This document shows, one piece after another, positions 25,608 to 36,919 of a stretch of DNA of 64,000 bases (positions within the stretch are counted from its first letter, which is position 1; every line of letters begins with the position of its first letter). The DNA comes from Ilyonectria destructans. Lineage: Eukaryota > Ascomycota > Sordariomycetes > Hypocreales > Nectriaceae. The notes under the pieces were generated by a model, which ran no database searches, was not told the origin of the DNA, and worked only from the letters and a program-made list of their open reading frames with translations. The DNA is taken from positions 1-64,000 of the forward strand of contig JAHEWK010000017.1 in the NCBI GenBank assembly GCA_020740775.1, given 5' to 3'. The translations under genes and the position numbers were made by a program.

Positions 25608-28600
25608 CTAGCTCAAGGAGGTCGGGTGTAGCTTAGCTACCTCCGTCAGGCCATTCGCTCTCATGATATGCGGCATCGCAGCAGGATGCTTTTCGTTCTG
25701 CCGTACTCGAGGCGTCTTTGTCCCGGAAAGAATCTCCGCCAAGTCCAGCATCTTTTCCTGTTCAGCGGCAAGATCCAAGGATGTCTTGACAGGCTTGCGC
25801 TTTCGTGGATTTGGAACGTATTTCATGTTCTTCTGAGCTTCCATAAGCGCCAGTACGACATTGCCGTGGGATCGATCGCGGGCCAGGTGTAGCGGTGTCT
25901 TGCCTCGCTTGGTCGTGGCTGTAATATCCCACCCTTCGTCGAGGAGAATTTTGGTGATGTCTAGGTGACCAGCTTCTGCTGAGAGGTGAAGTGCCGTCTT
26001 TCCAGTCGAGGTACGGCTCTCGTACCAGACGCGACCGTGGTTCAGAAGAGTCAACAGGGTGGGGCGAGCTCCGTACCATGCGGCTGCGAGGAAGACGAGG
26101 TCGACAAAGGTCGGGCCATGTAAGACCGGTCGAATGGACCCCTGGCGCACCGAGTAACACAAATCGCCTTGTAAATCGTGTAGCGATCGATGACAGTCAC
26201 AGTTCGCTTCTTCAATGAGACGCCTCGGCTGGAAAATCGAGCCCCTTGCAAGAGCTCGCCCGTAGTTGTTCAGGAGCTCTTCGTGTGGTTGACTCGAGAC
26301 TAAACGCTGTAGCAGAGTTTCGTGGTCCCTAGTAATAAAAAGTGCCATGACTTTTGCGTTGTTATACCCAAGTGGATAGGTTCCCGCAAGGAAGAGTTCT
26401 CCTAGTAAGGCCGAGTGTCCCTCCTCATCCGCCCAGAGTACGATCGCTTCATTCTTGCGGGTATATTCATCAGCTGTCCACGGGGTCGTTGCCAGATTGT
26501 GTGAGCCACTGATCATAACCTCCCACGTTTTCCAGGTTGCCGACTTGCCAACTTCAAAGAACGAAGTATGGTGTATCCAAAACGCCAGCGCATAGTTGAG
26601 TAAAGTCCCAAGATCAGCCTCTTGGGTCACTGGTGTCCCAGTGGCAGTGATAGCATGTGTCCGATATTTCTCTAGCCGGGCAATTGACTCTGTGTGTTCG
26701 GATCTGATTTTCGGACTGGTGGATCCGTCGATGATAGTTGCTATCCTTTCCACTGTCTTTGATGTCCAAGAAGACGACTTCAGGGCAACCTTTGAGATGG
26801 TGGTGGGCTCGAGAAGAGGCATCGGCTTCATTCTCTTGACCAAACTCGTCTTGAAGTCGTTGAGATCCAAGAAAGTAACGCAGATTTCGCCGAGCCAATG
26901 GTCACAGTCCTTCAAGGTTTTGTGGAAATGGCCGATATCAGGCACGTTGCCCGGCTCCAGTATGTATTGTAGCGCTGAATGGTGAATAAATTGGACAGTG
27001 TCGGTCGAGTCATCGATGTAGAGCAGGTTCTCGCACCACCGAGCAACTCGGTCGATGCCGTTGATCAACTGAACAGGCCGCCAGTATGCCTCGCCTATTT
27101 CGATGGAGATTGCAAGCCGCAGCTCATCAAGTTTCAGAGGTCTCTTGGCTGCCGCTACAGCGTGGAGAGCATCTCGTGCTACATTCTCTTGGTTCCTATG
27201 TCGAGCGGAAATTCTGCGCAACGCACGATCGAATGTTTCTGTTAGATCTTTTGGTAGGTCTTGGAGAACTGAACGGATTGCTTCGTTGCACTGAGAGCAG
27301 ACGTCTTCAATTTCGAGGGCGACCCAGAGAAACCTATGAGCGTTAGACTGAGCTTGATGATAGGCTATGGCACAATCTCACATTCCCTGAGCACCTTTAG
27401 ACAATGCCTCGCTTATTTCACCGATGATTTCGGGGTCTTGAACGGTGAGATCTCCATCGGACACCTTCATCCCGATAACATCTCTGATGTAGACTTCAAT
27501 GTCGCGCTCAGCTTCCTTGGCATTCGTGGATATGTCGTATATGTTGGCCGAGTGTTGTTGTCGTATTTGAAAGAGTCCACTACCTCGAGTCGAGACGAAC
27601 AACTTCAGGCGGACCGATGGAAGAACCATGATGGCCGAGAACACCTCCATCAAGATCCGCCTGTCGGCAGGGGGGCATTCATCGAGGGCATCAATGACAA
27701 TAAATGCGCTAGGACATGCCATGAGCTTTCGTTCTAGTAAGACCTTTAGTGAGTCGAGGCTGTAAAGCGATTTTGCGGCTGTTGAAAGACAGGCAGTCAT
27801 CTCTTCCGAAAGAGACTCGGGCTCCAGGTTCTGGCGAATCAAAGACTTCAAGATGGTCTCCGGATGCATAGAATTCGCATCGTCGAAGCGAACAAAGTGG
27901 AACATGACCGCAGAAGATGGGCTTTCCTGTTCAAACAGACGACTAACAACGGCTGCGCTACGCGATGTTAACATGCATGTGAGAGTGTAAACTCATTATG
28001 AGAAGGACTTGTCCAACCTTAGAATGGTTTTCCCTGAGCCGACTTCGGTAAATGGTAGTTAGCTAAAGTTATTGATCTTTGGTCGTACACTCACTTTTGC
28101 CGCTCAAGCATAAGGTCCCAGACTTGTCTTTTGTCTTCCAACCCGTGAATGAAGTCGTCGAGAAAATCCAGTCTCCAGTGCCGTTGAATCTCTTCCGCCT
28201 CGCCTGCTGGAATGCAGTGATGTGATCGTAGGTCGACAGGCCTTCCAGTAGTTCTGCATTTCGTTTTACTAGGTAGGTCCGGGGTCAGCTCTGCCTACAA
28301 GTACTAGGAAGTCAGGATTGCTTACAGAGACGTCGATGGGCTACCTGTCTTCTCCATTCAGAAGCATCCATGAGTTCTTTGTTGCTTCCATTGCGAGATA
28401 GAAAGCCTGCAAATTGGGACCGTTGTTCTTTGGTAGCTTCTCGTTCAAGTCTTTGTTTTTTGTGCTCCTCGTTGTCCTCTCGCGCTTTGGCGAGAGCGAT
28501 CTCATCCTTGACGTCTTGGACTGCTTCCTTGATAGCGTTGGTGGAAGGCTGTAGTTCAGACTCAAGTGAACTTAATACAGAACGAAAAAGAGTTGCCGCC

Positions 28601-29193
28601 CCTGGCAAAATTAGGAGGGGAATCTTCGGCCTCTGGGAGCTGTCACAATACTTACAACCGCGGCGAGTAATGGTGATCAGTCTGGTACAACACCGAATAA
28701 TGGACGCATAGAATTCGCACAAAGCCTTCTGAAGACCAGTTGAATCAGGGAACAACGCACGATATTCTTCAAAACGGGGCCTAGTCTTTTCGATTCCCAC
28801 TAAAATCGAGGTAAAGGCCTCAAAGTAAGAGGTGAAGCTGGCCACAATCTACAAGCCGTCAGTTTTCGTCCACGCTCGAAGACTCGCACGAACCATAAAC
28901 GCTAGCTTGACTGAACCCCAAACCAGCGCAGCAATAGTTGGGTTCGACGACACAAAGGTCTCTACGATTTCCGAAAACTGCTGCACAGACTGGATCAAAG
29001 AGTACAAACATGTGGCGATGCTCTGCCCCTTTCGACTCGCATTTGCGCGATCGAGGGACGCGGTAAAGGCGATGACGGCGCCACCATCAGGACGTGAGTC
29101 GGCCGGACTCGTGCTTAAATTGGCTCTCTCATCCGGTGTCAAAATTTGTTTGAATTCTTCGATAGCTTCTTCAAGAGGTTCAAGCGCTGACAT
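25608..29193 (-). CDS. NLR-like STAND protein with NACHT and ankyrin repeats
   Basis: A fungal recognition or incompatibility-type switch of about 1090 residues. Exons that splice in frame: 29193-28894, 28848-28656, 28601-28345, 28294-28095, a short P-loop exon ending 28018, 27957-27382 and 27333-25608. The N-terminal helical domain (LVWGSVKLAFM, ASFTSYFEAF, CEFYASIIRCC) is the type found before NACHT in many fungal NLRs. GSGKTIL gives the Walker A end; FIVIDALDECP is Walker B; KLFVSTR and QFIHHSALQYIL fit the NACHT and winged-helix parts. Two clear ankyrin repeats (GKTALHLSAEAGHLDITKIL, GKTPLHLARDRSHGNVVLAL) close the protein. No GT-AG choice keeps frame between 28095 and the P-loop without a stop, and the first Gly of Walker A is absent, so the gene may be damaged there. 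Effector type unknown. Confidence 0.75.
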
Positions 29194-29913
29194 GTCTGTC
29201 TTGGCTTCTGTCGATGCGAAAGTGAAGTTTGGCTAGGAGGCCTCCTCGTCAGAATGAAAGTAATTATCAGCCGCCCATAGCCTTGCCCACTAGGTTGAAT
29301 AGTAGTTCCACACTAGTCTCGGCAACGGAATAATACTGACCCTTGGCATTTGATTGACTTAGCAGTTCCAGAGTGAGCCACGTCGTCATTTGGCTGTTTT
29401 CGATCAAGGTCTAGACTTTGCTGTGGCTGAGGCTCGCACTCAATAACCCGAGGTCTCACCACACCTCAATAATCGCAGTAAGTACTTAGCAAGAACTGCA
29501 GACCAGTAATCTACAGTCGAGGACGGCAAAACAGCAACGTGCCCCGCTCGACGCTCCAATGTCCTTACCCTACACCACACAATATCTGGTGGTCTGTCCA
29601 AGCTGTTCGATTATTCCCAAGTAATCCTAACGGACTGATGCGTTGTTGTAGTCGAATGATTCTCATTTAGCGCCGGCATAGACTAATTTTCAAGATTAAA
29701 TTAATCTCTATCTACCTGCAATATATAAACCCTTTCCTACTCAAACTTGAGGTTGTGCTTGCCCCGCCGCAAGCGTCTCCAAACTTGTATTCTCGAATCC
29801 CGCACCAGCCATATAATCATACACCATCTCAGGCGCAGACCCATCAAATAGGTTCAATGTGGCGCCGTAAATCTCTTCAGCTGAGTACCCAGCATCAACA
29901 ACTTCCATACTGC
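29194..29913. other. Intergenic region, probable NLR promoter
   Basis: Even-GC DNA upstream of the minus-strand NLR start and downstream of the next minus-strand relic. The ORFs seen here overlap on opposite strands and lack coding character. No repeat is recognised. A TATATAAA-like sequence near 29730 may belong to neither gene. Confidence 0.45.
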
Positions 29914-30531
29914 TCAGCAAATGGATACCACCAAACAGGAGGCCTCTCCCTTATCTCCTATAACAGGGATATTACCAAACGGGAAGACTTTCCTACCTCC
30001 CGCGAAACGACTATCGATTTTTGGCAGTGCAATGGTTGGAACCACAGGCAGGGATGTACCTCGAGGGCCCGATAATAGCATCAATGGGGTCGGGCCCAGG
30101 CCTCCGCCTGGAATTGCAGGGCGCAAAAATCGCGCAAACTCATCTCCAACATTGCGGATCGCATCTTCGATCTGGACGCCGAGGATATACAGGGCTTTCG
30201 CAACTTCCTCTGGGTTGAGGTTAAGAGCCTTCCTGATCTCATCAAGGACGTCCGAAACGTTCGGGTTGGGCTGGATGATGAAGATGATATTAGTAAGCTT
30301 GGTTGTTGCCAAGTTGTATTATTCCTTGAAGAACTTGGCTGCTTCACCGATAGGCAACTTGCTGATGAAGTTAGTAATGAGGCTCTTGAAGTCGTTCCCG
30401 AAGGTGCTGGCCACTTTCTTCGCAATCTTTTCCAGCGAATCAATCTCGCTGATGTTGCCGTGAAGATCGATTGATGTCAGTTTGAAGCTTTGGCCTAAAG
30501 CTCCAACAGAAAGTCGGACAAGTATCCTCAA
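29914..30531 (-). pseudogene. Relic of an unrecognised helical protein, one in-frame stop
   Basis: One frame reads from SFKLTSIDLHGNISEIDS through FGNDFKSLITNFISKLPIGE and AAKFFKE, hits TAA at 30319-30321, and continues without shift as YNLATTKLTNIIF and on to RKALNLNPEEVAKALYILG. Both halves share the same amphipathic-helix character, with repeated 'x-A-K-x-L' steps, so they belong to one protein. The TAA could come from CAA by a single C-to-T change. No in-frame ATG is found in the open stretch and the upstream frame stops near 30665, so the 5' end is missing too. The family is not identified. It could also be a gene with unrecognised introns. Confidence 0.4.
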
Positions 30532-30669
30532 TATCCCAACTGGCTCCTTGCTCCGACGAGCGCTACTGACTGGGAGCTCTGCGCTATGACACCCACATAT
30601 GGCTTGGAACTACTATGGAGACGGCTAGACGGGGCGCCACCACAGCTTCCTCAGCTTGGGGAGGGGGGC

Positions 30670-31688
30670 ACAGTATCGGCCGCCATTAGCCGTGCACGAC
30701 ATCAGACGAAATGTAATAAAAAAACAGAGTCAGTTCGTGAGAAGCAGCATGTGATGGGGGCTATACTATGTAGGTAGAGAATACGTCGTATCCGAGCCAT
30801 CGATGTCAGGTACGTAGCATCAAGCATGGAGCATCATGTAAGTTGTCAGGGGTGGCGAGTTGGACGCTTGCACAGAGACGGCCGCGGAGAACGGCAATGA
30901 AGAACCGGAGGTGCGATGGCGCATGCACTAGATATGCAGGCAACCCAATCGAGATGCATTCGGGAGCCCAATGAGGCGGATGGGCGTGATATAGACGAGG
31001 TGTGTCGAGTAATAAACCAGTATGTGATTCTCACAGCCCGTCTAGTTAAATGATTAGTTCCCCCGACGGCTGCGAGTTAGCGCTCGTTACGCCCGCCCAC
31101 CCAGGCCAACGACACGGGAAGTTCTCAGAGCAGGGGAAGCTTTCAGAACAGGTCTTTAATATGTAGCTTGTAAGATCGTGAGGACTTCTACCGCAAGATA
31201 ATTTAGGTGGGACATCAAGTACCTCGCATTTGGCATATTTATACTGGCTAACCCCCCCGTAGTGACCCTGCTGGAGGCTTTCCACAATTGAAGGGATAGT
31301 CCCTGACTTGTGGCAGTAAGTTCTCGACCATTTAGCGTTTCTCAAAATGCTCTACTCCTACACTGGTTCAGTGAAATTGGGTGGCGCAGCGAATTGAGTT
31401 CATACTTGCTGTTTTTAAGAACAGGGTCGGCGGTCAAAGCGCGCGCTGACCGACGGCTTCCTCCCTTGGGCTTATGCGAATCGAGGGATAGAGCCGCCCC
31501 AAAACCTAACAACCCAGTCCATGACTCACCTGCTTACTAGCCCGTATCAAACCCCTGAAAAGGCTGTCGATCCCATCAGTTGTTCCTCGGCAGTTTCAAG
31601 CGTGACTGCATGAGCGTCGCCCGGGTATAAGTATTGACTTATCTTCACGATCGTCAGTGCTGTTTCGCCAATCCATCTAAGACCAAAG
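30670..31688. other. Intergenic region
   Basis: About 1 kb of even GC without a credible coding frame on either strand. Overlapping short ORFs run in opposite directions. It presumably holds the promoter of the Pth11-like gene. No repeat is recognised. Confidence 0.45.
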
Positions 31689-33180
31689 ATGGGCTCCCTC
31701 CCAGAACCGCCTCCAGATCTCGACCTTAGCGAGACCAAAGTTCCGTCCCTAGTCTCTGGGTTTGTCCTCACCTGGGCTTTTGGGGTTGCCAGTGTTTGTC
31801 TACGTATCACATCGTGGAGACTTACTCGGAACGACCTCTGGTGGGATGACTGGCTCATTGTCGTTTCACTGGTATGCCCCTCCCAACGAAGCTTGCCTTA
31901 TTCCCTAGGAAACCACGACTAACAAGGCATGACTGTAGGTTTTCTCAGGCGGCTTTATGTTTGACGTAACTTGCTATAGTGCGTCGGTTGACGCCGTAAC
32001 TCGATATTGCAACACTGACCGTTCATACAGTGACTACTCGCGGTGGCTTTGGCAAACACCTCTGTGCTGCACCGCCAGACGGACTCGAGGTCTACTTTCT
32101 GGGCTTGTTTATCGCCGAGTACCTTTATACGCTCAGTATTGTCTTCGTCAAGTGGTCAATACTTGCTTTTTACTGGCGGATTTTTGGCGCTGTTCGCTCA
32201 ACGCGATTAGCCATCTGGATTTTATTTGGCATTATTTCCGCTTGGGGAGTAGCCGTGGTAAGTCCCCCTGTTCCTTTGTCAGCATGTCGTTGAGATCCGC
32301 AGTATATTGACTGGATATTTTGATTCTCGTAACGAGTTTCCAATGCCTGCCCGTGTCGGCCTTTTGGCTTAGGTTCGACCTAAACGGCGGTGGTGAGATG
32401 GCTTATCAATGCCCAGTTAATGTCAGGATGTTCTTTATCGCCAATGCAATACCAAATATAATAACCGATATACTGATGCTTCTCGTTCCCGTCCCGGGAA
32501 TCTGGAGCCTACACCTGCGTACCACACAGAAGATGGCAGTCTTTGGCATTTTTGCAGTCGGTCTATTGTAAAAAACCCTGCACGTCGCATGATGGATTCC
32601 CGAATTAGACTAATTCGATCCTCAAACCAGTGTCACTGCGGTATCTTTCGTCCGGCTGTACTACGTGGTTGCCCTCGACTTTTCCAACGTAGATGTCACT
32701 TGGTTGTTTAGCGAAGAGATGATGTGGACCGGAATTGAGGTCAACGTTGGGACTGTCTGCGGTAAGTCGAGCACGCGCCTCCCTGCCTGATCATACAGCG
32801 CTGACCGCTATCTCTTAGCTTGTCTTCCGTCCATGAAACCCATATTGTACTTAGCCCTATACGGCACAGCTCAACACAGCACGCCAAAAGCCACTGGAGG
32901 AAGTCTCTCGGGAATTGTGACCATTGGTGGCACCGGAGATCCTGGCAAACGCGGCAGGGGTATTCGATTGAATTCGCCTGATGACGGTGCTCGTACCTTG
33001 AGTTCGACTGCACATGGTACCTCTCAGCACCAACTCCATGGCGATACCCACCCGCTGGCGGCATTGACAGACAATGAGTCAGATTCGTGGGCAGAACTCA
33101 GAAGCCACGATTTCGAGATGGATCAGATGGATCAGATGGATTTAGGTAAGCGACAGACAGAGGAGAGCCAACATAATTAG
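31689..33180 (+). CDS. Pth11-like seven-helix integral membrane protein
   Basis: Likely a plasma-membrane sensor of the fungal rhodopsin-like/Pth11-related family. Exons: 31689-31871, 31939-31978, 32031-32257, one starting near 32310 and ending 32567, 32631-32761 and 32819-33180. Landmarks in order: LVSGFVLTWAFGVASVCLRI (helix 1), DDWLIVVSL, TTRGGFGKH, FIAEYLYTLSIVFVKWSIL with YWRIF, the LVTSFQCLPVSAFW segment, ANAIPNIITDILMLLVPVP, a helix ending VGLFVTAVSFVRLYY and VNVGTVCACLPSMKPIL, all typical of the family. The hydrophilic C-tail ends DQMDQMDLGKRQ. The junction before LVTSFQC has no AG acceptor that keeps frame after an upstream TGA, so either an unusual splice or a small lesion exists there. 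No CFEM domain is present. Confidence 0.75.
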
Positions 33181-34416
33181 CGACAGCCTGTATGTGTTAT
33201 CATAAAAATCTAAATAGTAATAGCTTTCTTTCTTATAAAGTCTTAAATTAAGCCTAATAAAAGAAAAAAACCTATATTTAGGCTAAAAGTAATTAATATA
33301 CTTAATAAGTAAGTGAGATAGATAAGTAAGTAAGATAAAAATCTTAACTTTTATTAGATAAATAGATTAAATAGAAATAAGCTGATAAAATTAGATATAT
33401 TACAGCTCAGGTTAAGACCAGACAGTTATAACTGGCAGAACTATAATATACTTACCTTTTCTATCTAACTATATATAGAGCGTCACACTAGAGATTATAC
33501 CTATAATTCTAAATCGTTACAATCTAAGGATTACTACAATCTAACGCCTTATACAATTTACGAATTACTACCTAATATATAAGTATATTTATTTAGCACT
33601 TTTATAGAGATAGCCTTACCAGCTATTAACACACTTAGTTATATTGAATCTACTATTCTACTATTACCAGACTGTAACCTATATTACTTACTATAATATT
33701 CTAATTCACTAGATTATACACCTCACGCTTGAACCTACTCTATACTCTTAGGTTAGGGGTACCTATTAGAGTCCTATGTAAAATCTTAGGAGTCCTGTAT
33801 AACTAACCTAATTAGGCTTAGATAACCTCACTTCTTAACTGCCTACCGAATAAGGGATCGCGCTTTCAACCCAAATATCCCAATTAGGAAATAGCAGCAG
33901 ATCACTTCAATAAAGATGATCCGTTGTGCGTACGGCAGCAAGTAACCCCTTTTAACCCGATGCGCCCGTCTCTGATATTTTAGCGGACTCTCCTCGTAGC
34001 CCTCTATAACTATAGTAGCTTCAGGTGATATAGGGTTACGTACGAAAGACCTAGGACGGTTAGTCTCGATTGTCGGGAGTAAGTCCTCTACAGGAAGCCG
34101 GCTGTTGCTGAGGCGGCTTGGGTGATGGCAGAAAGCTGAAAAGGGAAAGGACTAGAGGTACATAATATCTTGGTTATCTGTCATATTAAAATCTTGTACC
34201 TCTCGTCTAGCTGCATTACTAGCATAAGGCCTTACCTCCTTTGGCTAGGCATACAGGACTCCAAAGATTTTGCACAGGACTCTGATAGGTACCCTTAGGT
34301 TAGACCCGACCGTCACACTAACCTCTCCTTTCAACCCCATCTGGACCTCCTTCAGGCACCCCTGCTAGCAACCAGTTGAGCTAAGTGTGCTCAATAGCCC
34401 ACCACACCAGCTTGGC
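33181..34416. other. AT-rich spacer with an eroded inverted repeat
   Basis: AT-rich from 33190 to about 33850, then mixed. Segments 33748-33838 and 34225-34316 are inverted relatives (ATACAGGACTCC, AAGATTTT, AGGACTCT, ATAGGTACCC in common), differing by C/T and G/A, with about 390 bp between them. They look like the arms of an old inverted-repeat element. No gene is seen. Confidence 0.5.
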
Positions 34417-36072
34417 CTATTCCCCCCCTTCAAATCCTTCTGGCTTGGGATTATCAAACTCGTTGTCGTCTACCTTTTCGTCCGGATTATTGTTGTCCTC
34501 TTCGTCTTGTTCCTGTTCGTTCTGCTTTTCAGCATTGGTTTGGTCCTGCTCTTTCTTTATCGCGTCCTCGGTGTTTGATTGCGCCTGTTTTTCTTCCTCT
34601 GAAACCGTGTCGCCCTCGTTTTGTAACTCGTTGTCCAGGTTGGTGCTCGTGTCGTTGAGATCGTTGTTGGCATCAGTCACGGCTGCGTCGCGGTCAGTCG
34701 CACTCGTGTTAGGGTCCGTCGCTTTTTCAAGCTCGGTTTCGGCCTTGACGAGGCCTTCAGCCGCATCCTCAGTGGCCTCGGTCGGAGCACCACCTTCCAA
34801 AACCTCCTCTAGCTCATCTTCCTGCTTTTCCACAGTATTTTCCTGGTTTAGGATGTTTTGGGCCTGGTCAACCTCCTTGTAGGCATCCTCCACCTTTGAT
34901 ACGGTGACTTCCACCTTTTCCGACAGTACGCGCACCTCAGACACGTCATTTGCTTGATACTCCTGTTCAACTTCTTTTTCTTTTTCTTTCGCGTCCGACT
35001 TGCTGGTGGCGTCTTTCTGCACATCATTTTTCTTTTGCGACTCGGCCAGCCTGTGACCCTTGACCATATATAACAGCATACCAATGCCCGTCAACATTCC
35101 CACCAAGCCCTCGATGATGCTAAGAATATTCGCAGCAGCCGACTTTGCATCAGTGGCGTTCTTTGAGGTATCCGAGGGGCTTGGGATGGCCAGCTGATTG
35201 AGGTTGCCAGCTACGCTCACTCCGTTGATGGTGCCCGTGAACGCAGCTCCAATGACGTAGTTGGACACGGTCTTGCCATCCTGCTGGCTGGTCTGGGTTA
35301 TATTCAGCCAGGTCGGGGTCATGGCCACGGATAGGTTGCCAGTGCCTGGGTTTTGTTCCTGCATGGTGCCATCGCCTACCATCACTACCGGCGTATTCTC
35401 GTCGTTTGTGCCAGCCATTGTCAGCACTGCAGAGCTGGCCTCTGCACTAGCTGCAATAACCAGCGTTGCTACCAGAGCCGGGGCTGATGAGCCTGTAGTA
35501 CTGCCCGCGTTGTTGCTACCCAGGCTGTAGAGGTAGTAGGTACCCTGCCAGGGGTTCGTGAACTGGGCTTGCCAGCTGAATACCGCTGTCCAGGTGGTCA
35601 ATGTGCATTGCTGGAAGCTACCAGTACCCTTGAAAAACGTGTTGACCGCATTTTTCTGGCTGGTCTTGTCGCCTAGGGCTGTGCGGAAATTCGTAGCCAG
35701 TTGCGAGGACGGGTTTGCCTGTGCGTACTTGATGAATTTGAAGGAGTCCACCATGCTTTGCTGCATGTCACTGGTGAGAGTGAAGGCGTTTGAGTCAGCG
35801 AAGGGGGAAACCGCCAGCACGGCCACCGGGAACTGCTGGTAGTAGTTGTTGTTCAGTGCTTCGATGCTGCCCGTAAGCATGGCCTGCAGTTGGCTGGCAA
35901 AGTGAATGGTTTGCACCTGCTGGGCAGTGGCGCCGTTCGGTACAGTGGCCAGTAGTGTGTATGTCAATGGCCCCGACGTACTGGCGTTGGGATTGTACAC
36001 ATCGTATATGTCCACATCATACCCCAAATTGTTGGTAATTGTGGCAATGGGATTGGAAGTGGTGGAACTCAT
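34417..36072 (-). CDS. Intronless 551-residue membrane-anchored protein of unknown function
   Basis: One uninterrupted frame with good codon character and GC well above its surroundings. The start is the ATG at 36072 (MSSTTSNPIATITNNLGYDV). Residues 1-310 are rich in Thr, Ser, Asn and Gln with beta-type patterns (TYTLLATVPNGATAQQVQTI; WQGTYYLYSLGSNN). A single hydrophobic segment follows around 330-352 (ILSIIEGLVGMLTGIGMLLY). The last 200 residues are a highly charged, Glu/Lys/Asp-rich helix (EKEKEVEQEYQ; SEKVEVTVSKVEDAYKEVDQ) ending in an acidic tail. There is no N-terminal signal peptide. I do not recognise the family. Lack of introns and the sharp composition contrast allow horizontal transfer, but do not prove it. 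Confidence 0.75.
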   Translation of the reverse strand: MSSTTSNPIATITNNLGYDVDIYDVYNPNASTSGPLTYTLLATVPNGATAQQVQTIHFASQLQAMLTGSIEALNNNYYQQFPVAVLAVSPFADSNAFTLTSDMQQSMVDSFKFIKYAQANPSSQLATNFRTALGDKTSQKNAVNTFFKGTGSFQQCTLTTWTAVFSWQAQFTNPWQGTYYLYSLGSNNAGSTTGSSAPALVATLVIAASAEASSAVLTMAGTNDENTPVVMVGDGTMQEQNPGTGNLSVAMTPTWLNITQTSQQDGKTVSNYVIGAAFTGTINGVSVAGNLNQLAIPSPSDTSKNATDAKSAAANILSIIEGLVGMLTGIGMLLYMVKGHRLAESQKKNDVQKDATSKSDAKEKEKEVEQEYQANDVSEVRVLSEKVEVTVSKVEDAYKEVDQAQNILNQENTVEKQEDELEEVLEGGAPTEATEDAAEGLVKAETELEKATDPNTSATDRDAAVTDANNDLNDTSTNLDNELQNEGDTVSEEEKQAQSNTEDAIKKEQDQTNAEKQNEQEQDEEDNNNPDEKVDDNEFDNPKPEGFEGGE

Positions 36073-36147
36073 GATTGGTTAAGGCAAAGAGGAATAGCGC
36101 GGATGTCTGTAGATCTGAAGCGATCAGGAATTGGGCATCCTTTGCAG

Positions 36148-36159
36148 CTATATATATAC
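36148..36159 (-). promoter_or_regulatory. Possible TATA box of the 551-residue gene
   Basis: TATATATATA lies about 80 bp upstream of the start codon at 36072 on the minus strand, in otherwise mixed sequence. The spacing is right for a fungal core promoter. There is no other support. Confidence 0.35.
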
Positions 36160-36660
36160 ATGAATTTTACCGCAGTGGTGGGCGTAGATGTGGAAAAGGG
36201 CGTCTGAGTAATGCTGCCATTGCTGTATCGTCTGTAATCGTTGAAGTTGCCCCCCCGCAAGGACTCAGTATGGCTGGACTCACACTAATAGCCAGCCACT
36301 ATTGTTGATATGAATTTAAATCAGCCAGCTCCGGACTCACTATTGAATCTTGTCAGCCCTAGATCTGTCAACGCTTTGACCCTAACTTGGTGTCTCAGAG
36401 AAAAAGTTAACATTTGTCCAGTCTAACTTGTAACCTTAAAGACCTGACTCGTCTGAATGGAATACAATTCATAAGTACGTACCAGATGATATCATTTCCG
36501 CAACCGCATACAGATAACACCAGCAATAGGTCCAAGTAGCTTGCCCTCTCCTCCCATCAAGGTTCACGAATCGACTCTGTCCAGAAGGAGCACGTCGTCA
36601 AGCACGAAGTCGGTCAAGCCTATTCACCATACCTCGAAGCAAGCAAGCCCTAGAGCTGGT
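36160..36660. other. Intergenic region
   Basis: About 500 bp of mixed composition between the 551-residue gene and the zinc-cluster fragment. An open frame leads into the fragment from about 36500 but has no ATG. No repeat is seen. Confidence 0.4.
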
Positions 36661-36919
36661 ATGGATGGTCGATATAGGCGTGCTTGGAAGGCTTGCGAAA
36701 GATGTCGAATGAAGAAGACCAAGGTTCGTCTTTTATGTCTATTATTATCTTATCCCAACTAAATATAACCAGTGCGACGGCGAGTTCCCCTGCAAGCGGT
36801 ATCGTCTTCCGAATTGCTTTCCATGTCCCGTGTTGCCCACACCATCTCACGAAGACTCCCATACCAAAGTCATTGATGTCCCCGAACTAAACATGCCAGA
36901 CGATGAGGCCCTCATCTGA
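36661..36919 (+). pseudogene. Zn2Cys6 DNA-binding domain fragment
   Basis: ATG at 36661 gives MDGRYRRAWKACERCRMKKT. A 49-bp GT-AG intron (36724-36772) joins this to KCDGEFPCKRYRLPNCFPC, and the frame stops at 36919. The pattern C-x2-C-x6-C-x5-C-x2-[Y]-x6-C matches a fungal Zn2Cys6 binuclear cluster except that the fifth Cys is Tyr, a one-base G-to-A change. No fungal_trans domain follows within reach. It is most likely a truncated, inactivated transcription factor. Confidence 0.6.

Noticed and set aside
25668..29236. Many plus-strand frames across the NLR gene
   Set aside because: They are shadows of the minus-strand coding exons.
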